From NCBI GenBank assembly GCA_036960485.1, contig JBALXS010000009.1, forward strand, positions 1 through 64,000: 64,000 nucleotides of DNA, written 5' to 3'. The notes beneath the pieces were generated by a model. The model had not been told where the DNA came from, did no database searches, and was given only the letters and a program-made list of their open reading frames with translations. This document shows, in pieces, positions 15,154-23,785 of this stretch. Both the position numbers and the translations under genes were made by a program. The first letter of the stretch is position 1, and each line of letters starts with the position of its first letter. The stretch comes from Rs1 sp036960485 (GTDB lineage Bacteria > Pseudomonadota > Gammaproteobacteria > Pseudomonadales > Balneatricaceae).

Positions 15154-15731
15154 GAGCCAGCGCTACGGTTTAAATTTTTCAATGCGCGCTGCGATTCAAA
15201 GAACTTACTTGCCGCCGCTGCAGCGATAGAAATGCTAACTAAGCCTAGCATTAAACCAATGAATGTTAAAACTGTTATCAGCATAATGTCTGGTATGTGA
15301 AGCACTGATAAATCAATAAAAGTAGGTAAAAAAGCAATGTAGAATAAAATTACTTTAGGATTAGAAGCCGAGATAAAAAAGCCTTGGATGAAGTCTTTGA
15401 GCCATTGTGATTTTGAGTTTAATGCCGCTGGGCTATTTGGTATTATCATGGGAGCGGTCCATAATTTATAGCCTAAGTAAAACAAGTAAAGTGCACCTAA
15501 TATACGAATAGCAGTGAATGCACCTCCCCAATGCTCTGCAATAGTAGCTAGCCCATAACAAGCAAGTATTAAATATACGATATCACTAATTACCATACCG
15601 ATTGATAATGCTAAACAAGCCTTAGCGCCTTGAGTTAACGATTTGGCTAAAATGGCGAAAATGCCAGGCCCTGGTGTAATGCTAAAGATAACAATAGCGA
15701 TAAAAAAAGTAATTGCACTTTCAATCGACAT
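15154..15731 (-). CDS. LysE/RhtB family exporter, 3' end lost in the gap
   Basis: An amino-acid or metabolite exporter of the LysE/RhtB superfamily. About 192 residues are readable from the ATG at 15731; family members have about 205-210, so only the last 15 or so lie in the N run. The family motif SITPGPGIFAILAKSLTQG is at about 17-35, and six hydrophobic segments are recognisable, with SASNPKVILFYIAFLPTF near 120. Any apparent reading frame passing through the N run into the thioesterase region is an artefact. Substrate is unknown. Confidence 0.85.
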
Positions 15732-16229
15732 AAATAAACTCGAATATAATAGGGTTTGAGTGAATATATCATATGACTAAAGCGCAGATAGCGATAGAAA
15801 AAAGCGCTAAAAAGGCTACTTTACTGCTTATTCATGCTTTGTAAATGAACTCTAAAACAATGTGCCTTAGTTTAGGTAGCCTTGTTGGAGTAGTATCTGC
15901 ATCACGTATTGAGCGATAATAAGGCATATAACTTTAGTAGATGCGTAAGGTTTTAATACCATGTCATTGAATGCAGCTATTTTATTGTGGTTTATTTTTT
16001 ACGTAACTCAATGATTAAATTATGAGTTATTATAGTAGAAGATGAAAATTGAGTTGGTTTGTTGTTAAATAACAGTGCGCGTAACTAGAAAAATAGCAAT
16101 GATATCTATCGTTATAGTACTTGTTAATCAGTAAATATCCTATAAAGTAAAATGCACAATGCTAGTAACCAACTAACAATATCGTGAAATGTATTACAAA
16201 AAATAAGGCTTTAATACTAAATATTTAGT
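15732..16229. other. Intergenic region without a recognised feature
   Basis: About 500 bp of AT-rich sequence between the exporter gene (minus) and the GGDEF gene (plus). It should hold two divergent promoters. I see no clear operator, RNA or gene remnant in it. Confidence 0.6.
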
Positions 16230-17537
16230 TTGTACCTTTGCTATTTAGCTATACTTACAATCAGTGCTGTGGTGTTGAAAGTTATTTTTAGCTTGGGTCA
16301 TAGCCAAGATAGTGGGGTGAAAATATTGAATACTGACAAACTAGGTTTAATAGAAATACTAGAAGCCAGCTCAGAAGGGGTAGCAATAATTGACGCTAAC
16401 AACACCTTTGTTTACGAAAACTATATTTTTTCAAATTTTGATAATAACTTTAAGCAACAACTACTCGATAGCCACCAAGACCGTTATACAGAAGGTTATA
16501 ATATCCGTGTTAAAGAGGTGCAAGGCAATCGCGTTATATATGTTGATAAAAAGGTTTTGCAGTCTACTCAAAGCGACGGCTTGCTGGCAAAAATGCTCAG
16601 CAAAGTTAGAAATAGTAACAATGTGTTTAATTCTACTGTAGAAGCTATTAATGAAATTACCGGTTGGCGTTGGATTTTCGTCACTCGATTTGTTGGTAAA
16701 AATACTGTGGAAGTCATTTCATTTTGGAATACCGATCAACACATGGAAGGGGGGAGTTATCTTTTAGAAAATACTCCATGTGAAGTGATGGTTCGCAATA
16801 AAAAATATACATTATTTACCGATGTAGCAGCTTCATTTATAGAGAACGAGATGTTGAGTGAGCTCGGTGCTAAGTCTTACGCGGGGTTAGTTTATTACGG
16901 TAAAGATCAACAACCCATTGGGCATGTGATGTGTATGCATGATTCCAACGATGTTGATTATAAGTTTATGGAAGATGTTATAAAGCTAGCATCTTTAGCT
17001 ATATCTTCGGACTTACTCTTAGTACATGCACAGAGCGCGCTTAAGGATGCGGTTGAATTAGCCAATATTGATAGTTTAACTCAGTTGCAAAATCGTACAG
17101 CGTTTGAAGAAATGTGTAGTCAAGCTTCGCTGAATTATATATTAGATAAGCAAGACACCAGTATTGCTATCATCGATTTGAATGACTTTAAACTTTACAA
17201 TGATAGCTTTGGGCATCCAAAAGGCGATATATTGCTACGATTATTTGCTACAGAGTTAGCAAAAATAGGCCGTACCAAAGATTGTTCGTTTCGCTTAGGT
17301 GGAGATGAATTTGCTTTGTTACTGCAAAGCTCTAGTGCCGAGAGTTTGCAGAGAATCGAAAAACAGTTTATTGAATTACAACATCGATTGTCATTGATGC
17401 TAGGGCAAAAGGTTAGCGCGAGTATAGGCATTGCTCATTTAAGTGAAGTTGCAGGTAATATTCATCAATGTTATGTGCTAGCTGATAAAAGAATGTATGA
17501 AATAAAAGCCACCTGTAAATTAGAGAGAGTAGAATGA
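16230..17537 (+). CDS. GGDEF-domain diguanylate cyclase with an N-terminal sensory region
   Basis: Diguanylate cyclases make the second messenger c-di-GMP from two GTP. The 435-residue reading frame has an intact active site, RLGGDEFALL, with GGDEF at 357-361, and the GTP-binding segment LTQLQNRTAFEE near 285. No RxxD inhibitory site was seen just before GGDEF. Residues about 125-265 look like a GAF-type sensor domain. A hydrophobic segment at 2-23 would anchor the protein if the TTG at 16230 is the start; that codon has no good ribosome binding site, and GTG codons at 16269 and 16317 are alternatives that remove the anchor. The stop overlaps the next gene's ATG. Confidence 0.82.
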   Translation: MYLCYLAILTISAVVLKVIFSLGHSQDSGVKILNTDKLGLIEILEASSEGVAIIDANNTFVYENYIFSNFDNNFKQQLLDSHQDRYTEGYNIRVKEVQGNRVIYVDKKVLQSTQSDGLLAKMLSKVRNSNNVFNSTVEAINEITGWRWIFVTRFVGKNTVEVISFWNTDQHMEGGSYLLENTPCEVMVRNKKYTLFTDVAASFIENEMLSELGAKSYAGLVYYGKDQQPIGHVMCMHDSNDVDYKFMEDVIKLASLAISSDLLLVHAQSALKDAVELANIDSLTQLQNRTAFEEMCSQASLNYILDKQDTSIAIIDLNDFKLYNDSFGHPKGDILLRLFATELAKIGRTKDCSFRLGGDEFALLLQSSSAESLQRIEKQFIELQHRLSLMLGQKVSASIGIAHLSEVAGNIHQCYVLADKRMYEIKATCKLERVE

Positions 17538-17968
17538 AATTAACACCTTTCCACTTAGCGGTACAAGTAAGAGATATTGAAGAAGCTAGAGAGTTTTATG
17601 GTAAAAAAATGGGCTTCAGTGAAGGGCGCAGTAGTGACCAATGGATCGATTTTGATATGTTCGGGCATCAATTCGTAACACATTTAAATCCATCACTAGG
17701 CAAAGAAGGTAAAATAGCTTCTATTAGCAATGGTGTTGATGGGCATGCTGTACCTGTACCGCACTTTGGCGTTGTGTTGCAATTTGATGATTGGGAAGTT
17801 TTTGCAAAGCGTGCTAAAGGGTTTGTCGATAATTTTATTATAGAGCCTTATGTGCGTTTTGCCGGTGAAGTAGGAGAGCAAGGTACTATGTTCTTTTCTG
17901 ATCCTTCAGGTAATGCGCTTGAATTTAAAGGGTTCAGAGATATAGAAAAAGAGCTATTTGCTAATTAG
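17534..17968 (+). CDS. VOC family (glyoxalase-fold) protein
   Basis: A 144-residue protein of the vicinal oxygen chelate superfamily. The start PFHLAVQVRDIEEAREFYG holds the usual first metal-ligand His, and the end of the domain has FSDPSGNALEFKGF, with the Glu ligand in LEF. Such enzymes include dioxygenases, glyoxalases and fosfomycin-resistance proteins; the substrate here is not known. Its ATG overlaps the stop of the GGDEF gene by 4 bp (ATGA), so translation is coupled, an unexplained pairing. Confidence 0.85.
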   Translation: MKLTPFHLAVQVRDIEEAREFYGKKMGFSEGRSSDQWIDFDMFGHQFVTHLNPSLGKEGKIASISNGVDGHAVPVPHFGVVLQFDDWEVFAKRAKGFVDNFIIEPYVRFAGEVGEQGTMFFSDPSGNALEFKGFRDIEKELFAN

Positions 17969-18183
17969 TTTGCGGATTTGAAAGTCGCAATAATCCCTGA
18001 AAAAGCCAAATGGGTAAGATGAGGGCTGCAAGATTAAGCAGCAGATTACCCTCTCAGCTTTATCGAGCTAATCTTGGTAGTGTTTGACGTGCAGATTATG
18101 AATAACGCGAGATAGCTTATCAATAATAGCTGATAGTGTTTTTATTAATACATGCCAATTTTGAATTTCCAGATTTATTAAAT

Positions 18184-19599
18184 TCAATACTGATGGACTA
18201 GCTTAGCAAGTTGCTTAAATGCTTGTTGTCTTGCATCTGTCCAAGGGTGTGCAAAGCTAAGTCGAAGATAATGTTGATAAGTATCCTGTGCGCTAAATAA
18301 ACTGCCGGGAGTAATCGTTAAACCTATTTCCCGTGCTTGATGATATAAAGTTAGAGTATTGATTTGTGAATCAAGCTCTAACCAGACTACCATACCTCCT
18401 TTAGGCTGGCTGGCGCTTTTAGCCATCGGCAATTGATTGATAATAAGAGCTTGTAACTGCTCTTTCTGTTTTTTAAGCTGGGCCCTGCGTAACTTCAGGT
18501 GTTTATCTAAACCTCCATTGGCAATGAAAAGTGCCACGCCTTGTTGCTGGCTGACACTGTTGGACATAGAAGTGGCAATTTTTAGAGCTAGGATTTGTTG
18601 ATGGTACCTAGACGATAATATCCAACCAATGCGTAAATCTCGCGAGAGTATTTTTGAAAGCGATGAGCAAAGGATGACAAAACCTTTAGTATCATAAGAG
18701 TAAATAGTTCTTGGCCTTTGCATGTCATAATGAAGTTCTGCGTATATGTCATCTTCAATAATCACAAAGTTTTGTCTTTCAGCTAACCCTAATAATTGTT
18801 CTTTTTGCGCCTCAGACATACACGAGCCCGTGGGAGTGGCAAAGCTGGGAGAAACGATTAACGCTTTTATGTCCCAGTGATTAGAAGCTAGTTTGAGTGC
18901 ATCTAAACTAATACCTTGGTCCGAGGAACTGGGTATTTCTAGTACCTTACGTCCCAGTGCTTCTAACAGTTGTAATGCCCCGTAAAACCCAGGGGATTCA
19001 ATAGCAACTACATCATTTGGCTCTGTTGTTGCCATTAAAGCTAACAGTAATGAATGCTGGCAACCGTTAGTAATAATAACGTCATCTTCGCTGACTTGCC
19101 CTGCTCCATGATTGATACAGTAAGCAAGTTGTGTACGTAAAAAGCTATTGCCTTGTGGTTGATCGTAATATAGTTGTTCGCTGCTATTTTGGTTGCGTAA
19201 TGTTTTTGTTAAAGCATGCCTTAATTGTTCATTATAAGGGTCTGTTTTACTATTAGGGAGTAAATCAAAAGCAGCACCTCTGCGCATCATATCGACAATC
19301 ACTTGCGTACTAGAGATCAGTCTAGGTGCAGAATCAGGTTTGCTAATATCTGGTTTTTTTAAGCAGTTTTGTGGTTTAGTAACGTAGTATCCAGATTTAG
19401 CCCTTGCTTCAATTAACCCTTCAGCTTCCAATTGGGCGTATGCGCTGAGTACAGTGGATTTAGAGACATTATGTAAACGACACATATCCCTAATTGAAGG
19501 CAATTTACTAAAAACATGTAGCTGTCCGTTAGCAATTTTATGGCGCAATAGTTGTGCTAGTTGTGTATATAAGTATTGGCTCATAAAAAGTAGGTACAC
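18184..19599 (-). CDS. MocR/PdxR-type regulator (GntR domain fused to aminotransferase fold)
   Basis: MocR regulators join a GntR winged helix to a class I aminotransferase domain that binds pyridoxal phosphate and often controls vitamin B6, GABA or amino-acid genes. Here the helix-turn-helix occupies about residues 12-75 (KLPSIRDMCRLHNVSKSTVL) and the aminotransferase-like domain about 115-470. The PLP lysine lies in SSLSKILSRDLRIGW. Full length is 471 residues from a GTG at 19599; an internal ATG at 19584 is equally possible, and neither has a clear ribosome binding site. It is divergent from an orphan ccoG, and repeated sites lie between them. Confidence 0.9.
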   Translation of the reverse strand: MYLLFMSQYLYTQLAQLLRHKIANGQLHVFSKLPSIRDMCRLHNVSKSTVLSAYAQLEAEGLIEARAKSGYYVTKPQNCLKKPDISKPDSAPRLISSTQVIVDMMRRGAAFDLLPNSKTDPYNEQLRHALTKTLRNQNSSEQLYYDQPQGNSFLRTQLAYCINHGAGQVSEDDVIITNGCQHSLLLALMATTEPNDVVAIESPGFYGALQLLEALGRKVLEIPSSSDQGISLDALKLASNHWDIKALIVSPSFATPTGSCMSEAQKEQLLGLAERQNFVIIEDDIYAELHYDMQRPRTIYSYDTKGFVILCSSLSKILSRDLRIGWILSSRYHQQILALKIATSMSNSVSQQQGVALFIANGGLDKHLKLRRAQLKKQKEQLQALIINQLPMAKSASQPKGGMVVWLELDSQINTLTLYHQAREIGLTITPGSLFSAQDTYQHYLRLSFAHPWTDARQQAFKQLAKLVHQY

Positions 19600-19680
19600 A
19601 TTAGTTAAACAAAGTAGAGACAGATAGTATTATTGCGCATCTGTGCACTAAAATATAGTTTTTTGTGTATCTGTACCTAT
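19591..19680. promoter_or_regulatory. Candidate MocR operator: repeats between the regulator and ccoG
   Basis: Two direct repeats, GCATCTGTGCACTA (from 19638) and GTATCTGTACCTAT (from 19667), start about 30 bp apart, three helical turns. A third copy in inverted orientation, TAGGTACACA, lies at 19591-19600 and matches CTGTACCTA on the other strand. Two direct repeats plus one inverted repeat is a layout described for PdxR-type MocR regulators. Binding is inferred only from this pattern. Confidence 0.5.
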
Positions 19681-19732
19681 TTGCAAAATAGCCTAAAATA
19701 GCACTTAATCCTTCTAATACGCGAACTCAAAA

Positions 19733-21205
19733 ATGTCTGACAAAATCCCTCTGATTAATATGTTAAGTAATGAACAAGCTTGTATTGAAAGTAACCTTTC
19801 TAATAAAAGTCGTTTTTTTGATCGCTTGTGCAAATTCCCTAAATTGATGTCTTTCTTTGGTTCCGATGTTTACCAAGGAAAAATTTACACTAAAAGCGTT
19901 GGTGGGTTTTTTCAAAAATTACGAAAGTATTTGAGTTTCATTTTAATTGGCATTTTCATGCTACTTCCCTGGTTTGAAATATCAGGGAGGCCCGCGGTAT
20001 TGTTCGATCTGGAACAGCAAAAATTTCATATTTTTAGTGTTACATTTTGGCCGCAAGATGCTGTTTTCCTTATATGGCTATTAGTACTCGCTGTTTTTTT
20101 ATTGGTTGCAGCAACGATAGTGATTGGTCGAGTGTGGTGTGGTTTTACTTGTCCGCAAACGGTTTGGACATTCATCTTTATTTGGATAGAAGAGAAGTGT
20201 GAGGGTGATCGTAATCAGCGTATTAAGTTAGATAAGCAATCGTGGAGTTGGAAAAAATTATACCGTAAAACATTAAAACATGCGCTATGGGTGCTGGTAT
20301 CTTTAGTGACGGCATATACATTTGTTGGCTACTTTTATGAAATTAAGCCACTAGTTGCAGATACCATAAATTTTCAAATGCATTCTTTAGGTGCTTTTTG
20401 GTTGCTAATCTTGGTGCTGGGTACTTACCTAAATGCAGGCTGGCTGAGAGAGAAAGTATGTTTACACATGTGCCCTTACGCAAGGCTTCAGGCAGTGATG
20501 TACACTAAAGATACTTTAGTGGTTACTTATGATGCGCAACGCGGCGAAAATCGCGGAAAGCGTAAAAAAGGAGAACTAGAAAATAGTCAGCAAGGTGATT
20601 GTGTGGATTGCTCTTTATGTGTGCAGGTTTGTGTTGTGGATATCGATATTCGTGATGGCTTGCAGTACCCGTGTATTGATTGTGGCTTGTGTATAGATGC
20701 CTGCGATAATGTAATGGAAAAAATGGGCTTAGCACCAGGGTTGATTAAGTTTAGCTCTCAAGAGAATACCCAAGCTGTAGGTAGCGCTTGGCTTAAGCCT
20801 AAAGCGCTTTTGCTTACTGTGTCGAGTGTTATTGTTTGTAGTATGTTTATGTATGCTATCTATACAAGGGATGTGTTGAGTATTGATGTTATACGCGACA
20901 GAAGCGGAATTTTGTATCAGCAAGTTGATTCAAGTATTGAAAATACTTACACCGTAAAAATAAATAATAAAGCAGCTCTAACTAACTCATTCACACTGCA
21001 ACTTGAAGCTGATGAGCGCTTCGTTATCAGTAGTGATCCAACGATATATGTGCCAAGAGGCGAGGTTGATACATTATTGGTAAGAGTACGTATCAACAAT
21101 GAAGCTGTGACATCTTATAAGCACAGTATCAGTTTTGTCGTTAAATCCGGCGATAACGAAAAGGTATTAGCCAGACAGAGTTCGAGTTTTATAGCGCCTT
21201 TTTAA
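19733..21205 (+). CDS. ccoG: CcoG/FixG-type cytochrome oxidase accessory protein, orphan copy
   Basis: CcoG is a membrane-bound protein with two [4Fe-4S] clusters that helps insert copper into cbb3 oxidase, probably by reducing Cu(II). The 490 residues hold about five membrane segments (first near 65-85), the membrane motif CGFTCPQTVWTF, and a ferredoxin-like region with CVDCSLCVQVC near 290-300 and CIDCGLCIDACD near 312-323. After the fourth cysteine (about 300) the usual Pro-Thr-Gly is replaced by Val-Val-Asp. The C-terminal Ig-like domain (about 385-490) is normal. It lies 32 kb from the cbb3 locus and its second ccoG, and is divergent from a MocR regulator. Confidence 0.92.
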   Translation: MSDKIPLINMLSNEQACIESNLSNKSRFFDRLCKFPKLMSFFGSDVYQGKIYTKSVGGFFQKLRKYLSFILIGIFMLLPWFEISGRPAVLFDLEQQKFHIFSVTFWPQDAVFLIWLLVLAVFLLVAATIVIGRVWCGFTCPQTVWTFIFIWIEEKCEGDRNQRIKLDKQSWSWKKLYRKTLKHALWVLVSLVTAYTFVGYFYEIKPLVADTINFQMHSLGAFWLLILVLGTYLNAGWLREKVCLHMCPYARLQAVMYTKDTLVVTYDAQRGENRGKRKKGELENSQQGDCVDCSLCVQVCVVDIDIRDGLQYPCIDCGLCIDACDNVMEKMGLAPGLIKFSSQENTQAVGSAWLKPKALLLTVSSVIVCSMFMYAIYTRDVLSIDVIRDRSGILYQQVDSSIENTYTVKINNKAALTNSFTLQLEADERFVISSDPTIYVPRGEVDTLLVRVRINNEAVTSYKHSISFVVKSGDNEKVLARQSSSFIAPF

Positions 21206-21213
21206 CCAGGTTA

Positions 21214-21357
21214 TTATCTCTCAAACTTATGGTTTTTTGATGCTATTTGGCTAATTATGAGAATTTGGGGTAGAGCGAAGATAAAGGCGGTTACTAATGC
21301 ATAATCAAATTGGTTGCCCGCATTATCCTTTATGAAGGGTAAAGCTTCTTCAGCTGG
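21214..21357 (-). pseudogene. Fragment of a decayed membrane-protein gene
   Basis: A minus-strand frame of 47 codons, opening after a stop at 21358 and closing at TAA 21214, reads like the end of a membrane protein: EEALPFIKDNAGNQFDYALV followed by a hydrophobic stretch TAFIFALPQILIISQ. There is no start codon with a ribosome binding site. It is interpreted as a remnant. The family was not identified. Confidence 0.3.
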
Positions 21358-21550
21358 CTAATATTTTGTAAGGGCAATTGCTAAAAAATATCTGCAATGG
21401 CCAAGATAGTTAATCTTAGCAGAGTTTCCTGCGACTTAAGTTAATCTAGCTTAACTGCTTTATGTACTACTGAGTCGGGCTTCAATATTTATGTGAGGTT
21501 ATACAAGTCACTATCTGACATTCTATTTGTGGATAAAATTAATTGGAAAA

Positions 21551-21630
21551 ATAAATGTAAAAGATAAAAATTTATTTTAGATTAAACGTTAGTTATAAGT
21601 AAATAAAACAGATAAATGTAAAGATAAAAA
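21551..21630. repeat. Short AT-rich direct repeats
   Basis: ATAAATGTAAAAGATAAAAA (21551-21570) and a copy lacking one A (21612-21630) are about 61 bp apart. They lie in the long non-coding stretch between ccoG and the TRAP operon and could be low-complexity coincidence. Confidence 0.4.
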
Positions 21631-22076
21631 CTGAGTTCAATTTTATATTTATAATAAGTTAATACCAATATTTTACAATAACACGACTTTTTGTAACAAA
21701 ATATTGTAAACCGCTATAGCGTACGAATCAGTAATCTTTTATTCGCTGCAATGTATATTAGCTTGACTCAAAATGTCTGCATAATTAACCCGAATGGCAT
21801 AATAACGGCGGTTAATAATACAGTGTTAAACATCAGTTCTAAGCTCAAGTAGCGATGCTGCTGAATGCACCTTAACACTTGTTAACTCTGTCTCTTCTAA
21901 ACACCCCACGGACCAGCTGACGTTATTGTGGCCATAAATAAAGGTATGCTATCTACGCTTCAATCCTCTTCAACTTGGCACCTTTGTCGCTTTTTTTATA
22001 GCGAACTTTCTAAAAATTTTGATAGGCGCTTCATTGATGGCATGTTAAAGGTGCAACCAATATATATGAATTCTAA

Positions 22077-22241
22077 CCCGCTTTAACGGCATTAGTGCTA
22101 TTAAAAAATGAGTGGGCTATTTATGGTGAAGCTTATGGTATATTGGTTGAGTCATTATTTTTGCTTGTCTGGCTAGCTACATTAGATGCAATTAATTCAG
22201 ATGCTTACGCTATTATGTTGATATATCTACGACTAAAGTAG
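22077..22241 (+). pseudogene. Short membrane-protein-like open fragment
   Basis: A 54-codon plus-strand frame between a TAA at 22074 and a TAG at 22239 contains NEWAIYGEAYGILVESLFLL and then more hydrophobic residues. It has no plausible start. The surrounding 21206-22521, over 1.3 kb, otherwise shows no gene, so this and the fragment at 21214 suggest a degraded region. The last 200 bp should carry the TRAP operon promoter. Confidence 0.25.
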
Positions 22242-22521
22242 TAGATCAAAAGAGGTGAATTGTTTTGCTGAAAAAGTAACAATTCCTCTACGACACTTGA
22301 ACTACGACTATTTCTTAGGTTTTAGAAATGCTTAATATTGTTTTTTTTTCGATTAGTTATAAAAAACACTAGGGAGTGTATTTAAAAAACTAATTTACTC
22401 TGTATGATAATTCTGATGTACTGATGCAGTTATAGGGCAGTTATATGTTTTTTCAAACATATTCCAGTCAGTGATAAAAATACCGGTTTCGGTAAACAAT
22501 AATAATTAGGAGTTTGTCTTC

Positions 22522-23616
22522 ATGAAAAGACGTGATCTTTTAAAAACTGGTTTAGTTGGTCTTGGTGGCGTTGCTGCGGCGACAGCTATTTCAGCACCAG
22601 CCATTGCTAAAGAGCGTATGGAAATTAACATGGTAGCTACTTGGGGCAGAGATTTCCCAGGTCTAGGTACGGGTGCACAACGTTTTGCGCAACGTTTGTC
22701 TGATATGAGTGATGGACGAATTCAGGTTAATTATTTTGCAGCAAACGAAAGAGTTAAAGCATTTGACTCTTTTGATGAAGTCGCTTCAGGTAACGCGCAA
22801 ATGTACCATGCTGCAGAATATTACTGGAAAGGTAAGCACCCTGGTTTCGCTTATTTTACATCAGTACCTTTCGGACTAACTTATACTGAAATGAACGCTT
22901 GGATTCGTTTTGGTGGCGGACAGCAATTGTGGGATGAGTTATCTGCAGAATATGGTCTTAAAGGCCTTATGTGTGGTAATACTGGTGTTCAAATGGGCGG
23001 TTGGTTCCGTAAAGAAATCAACTCTGTTGATGACTTTAAAGGTTTGAAAATGCGTATGCCAGGTCTTGGTGGCGATGTATTAGCGAAATTAGGTGGATCC
23101 CCAGTTTCACTTCCTGGTGGCCAGATTTATGAAAACTTAGTTTCAGGTGCTATTGATGCAACTGAATGGGTTGGTCCTTGGAATGACAGCATCATGAAGT
23201 TCTATGAAGCTGCTAAGTACTACTACTTCCCAGGCATGCATGAGCCAGGCGCGATGCTTGCAATCGGTATGAATAACGAATGGTGGAAAGGGCTATCTAA
23301 AGCTGATCAGTTAATGATTGAAGCTGCATCATCGATGGAAAATGATGTAATGATGGCTGAATACAACGCTAAGAACGGTCAGTTCTTAGAGAAGCTAGTG
23401 AATGAGCAAGGCGTTAAGCTTCGTGAATTCAATGATGACATTTATGATGCTTTCGGCGAAGCGGCTGATGAAGTGTTTGAAACAGTTAAATCGCACAGTG
23501 ATCTAGCTAATCGTATCCACGAAAGCTTTGTTGCTTCACGTACAACTGTTGGTGGATGGGCTAAACTATCTGATCAAGCTTACGTGCGCCAGCGTAACCG
23601 CGTACTTGATCTATAA
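22522..23616 (+). CDS. dctP: TRAP transporter solute-binding protein
   Basis: The periplasmic binding protein of a tripartite ATP-independent (TRAP) importer for an organic acid. It has 364 residues. The N-terminus MKRRDLLKTGLVGLGG fits a Tat signal (RRxLLK), with likely cleavage after ISAPAIAK near residue 30. The DctP domain follows, with KGLKMRMPGLGGDVL holding the carboxylate-binding Arg and AIDATEWVGPWNDS near 215, a segment shared with TakP-type 2-oxoacid and lactate binders. The ligand is probably a monocarboxylic or 2-oxo acid, which is inference. A hairpin follows the gene and may keep this subunit more abundant than the permeases. Confidence 0.93.
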   Translation: MKRRDLLKTGLVGLGGVAAATAISAPAIAKERMEINMVATWGRDFPGLGTGAQRFAQRLSDMSDGRIQVNYFAANERVKAFDSFDEVASGNAQMYHAAEYYWKGKHPGFAYFTSVPFGLTYTEMNAWIRFGGGQQLWDELSAEYGLKGLMCGNTGVQMGGWFRKEINSVDDFKGLKMRMPGLGGDVLAKLGGSPVSLPGGQIYENLVSGAIDATEWVGPWNDSIMKFYEAAKYYYFPGMHEPGAMLAIGMNNEWWKGLSKADQLMIEAASSMENDVMMAEYNAKNGQFLEKLVNEQGVKLREFNDDIYDAFGEAADEVFETVKSHSDLANRIHESFVASRTTVGGWAKLSDQAYVRQRNRVLDL

Positions 23617-23629
23617 AAAACGCTGTTTA

Positions 23630-23655
23630 ATATGCGAGGCTACTGCCTCGCATAT
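23630..23655 (+). terminator. Intercistronic hairpin after dctP
   Basis: A perfect 11-bp stem, ATATGCGAGGC with GCCTCGCATAT, closes the loop TACT, 14 bp after the dctP stop. Only a short T-run follows (TCGTTT), so it may work as a leaky terminator or a 3'-stabilising structure. Confidence 0.65.
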
Positions 23656-23785
23656 TCGTTTAATACCTATCTTAGGTTACTATCTGACTTAAGTAACTGT
23701 TTAACTTACTGAGTAAATGGAAATTACAAAGGTACTTAGTTTATCCAGCTAAGGTTTAATTTTTGTACTAGTCTGGCGCTATAAT

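Noticed and set aside
15006..15731. Reading frame running through the N block as one protein
   Set aside because: The N run of unknown length gives meaningless residues, and the part beyond it overlaps the thioesterase gene start. Only 15154-15731 is supported.
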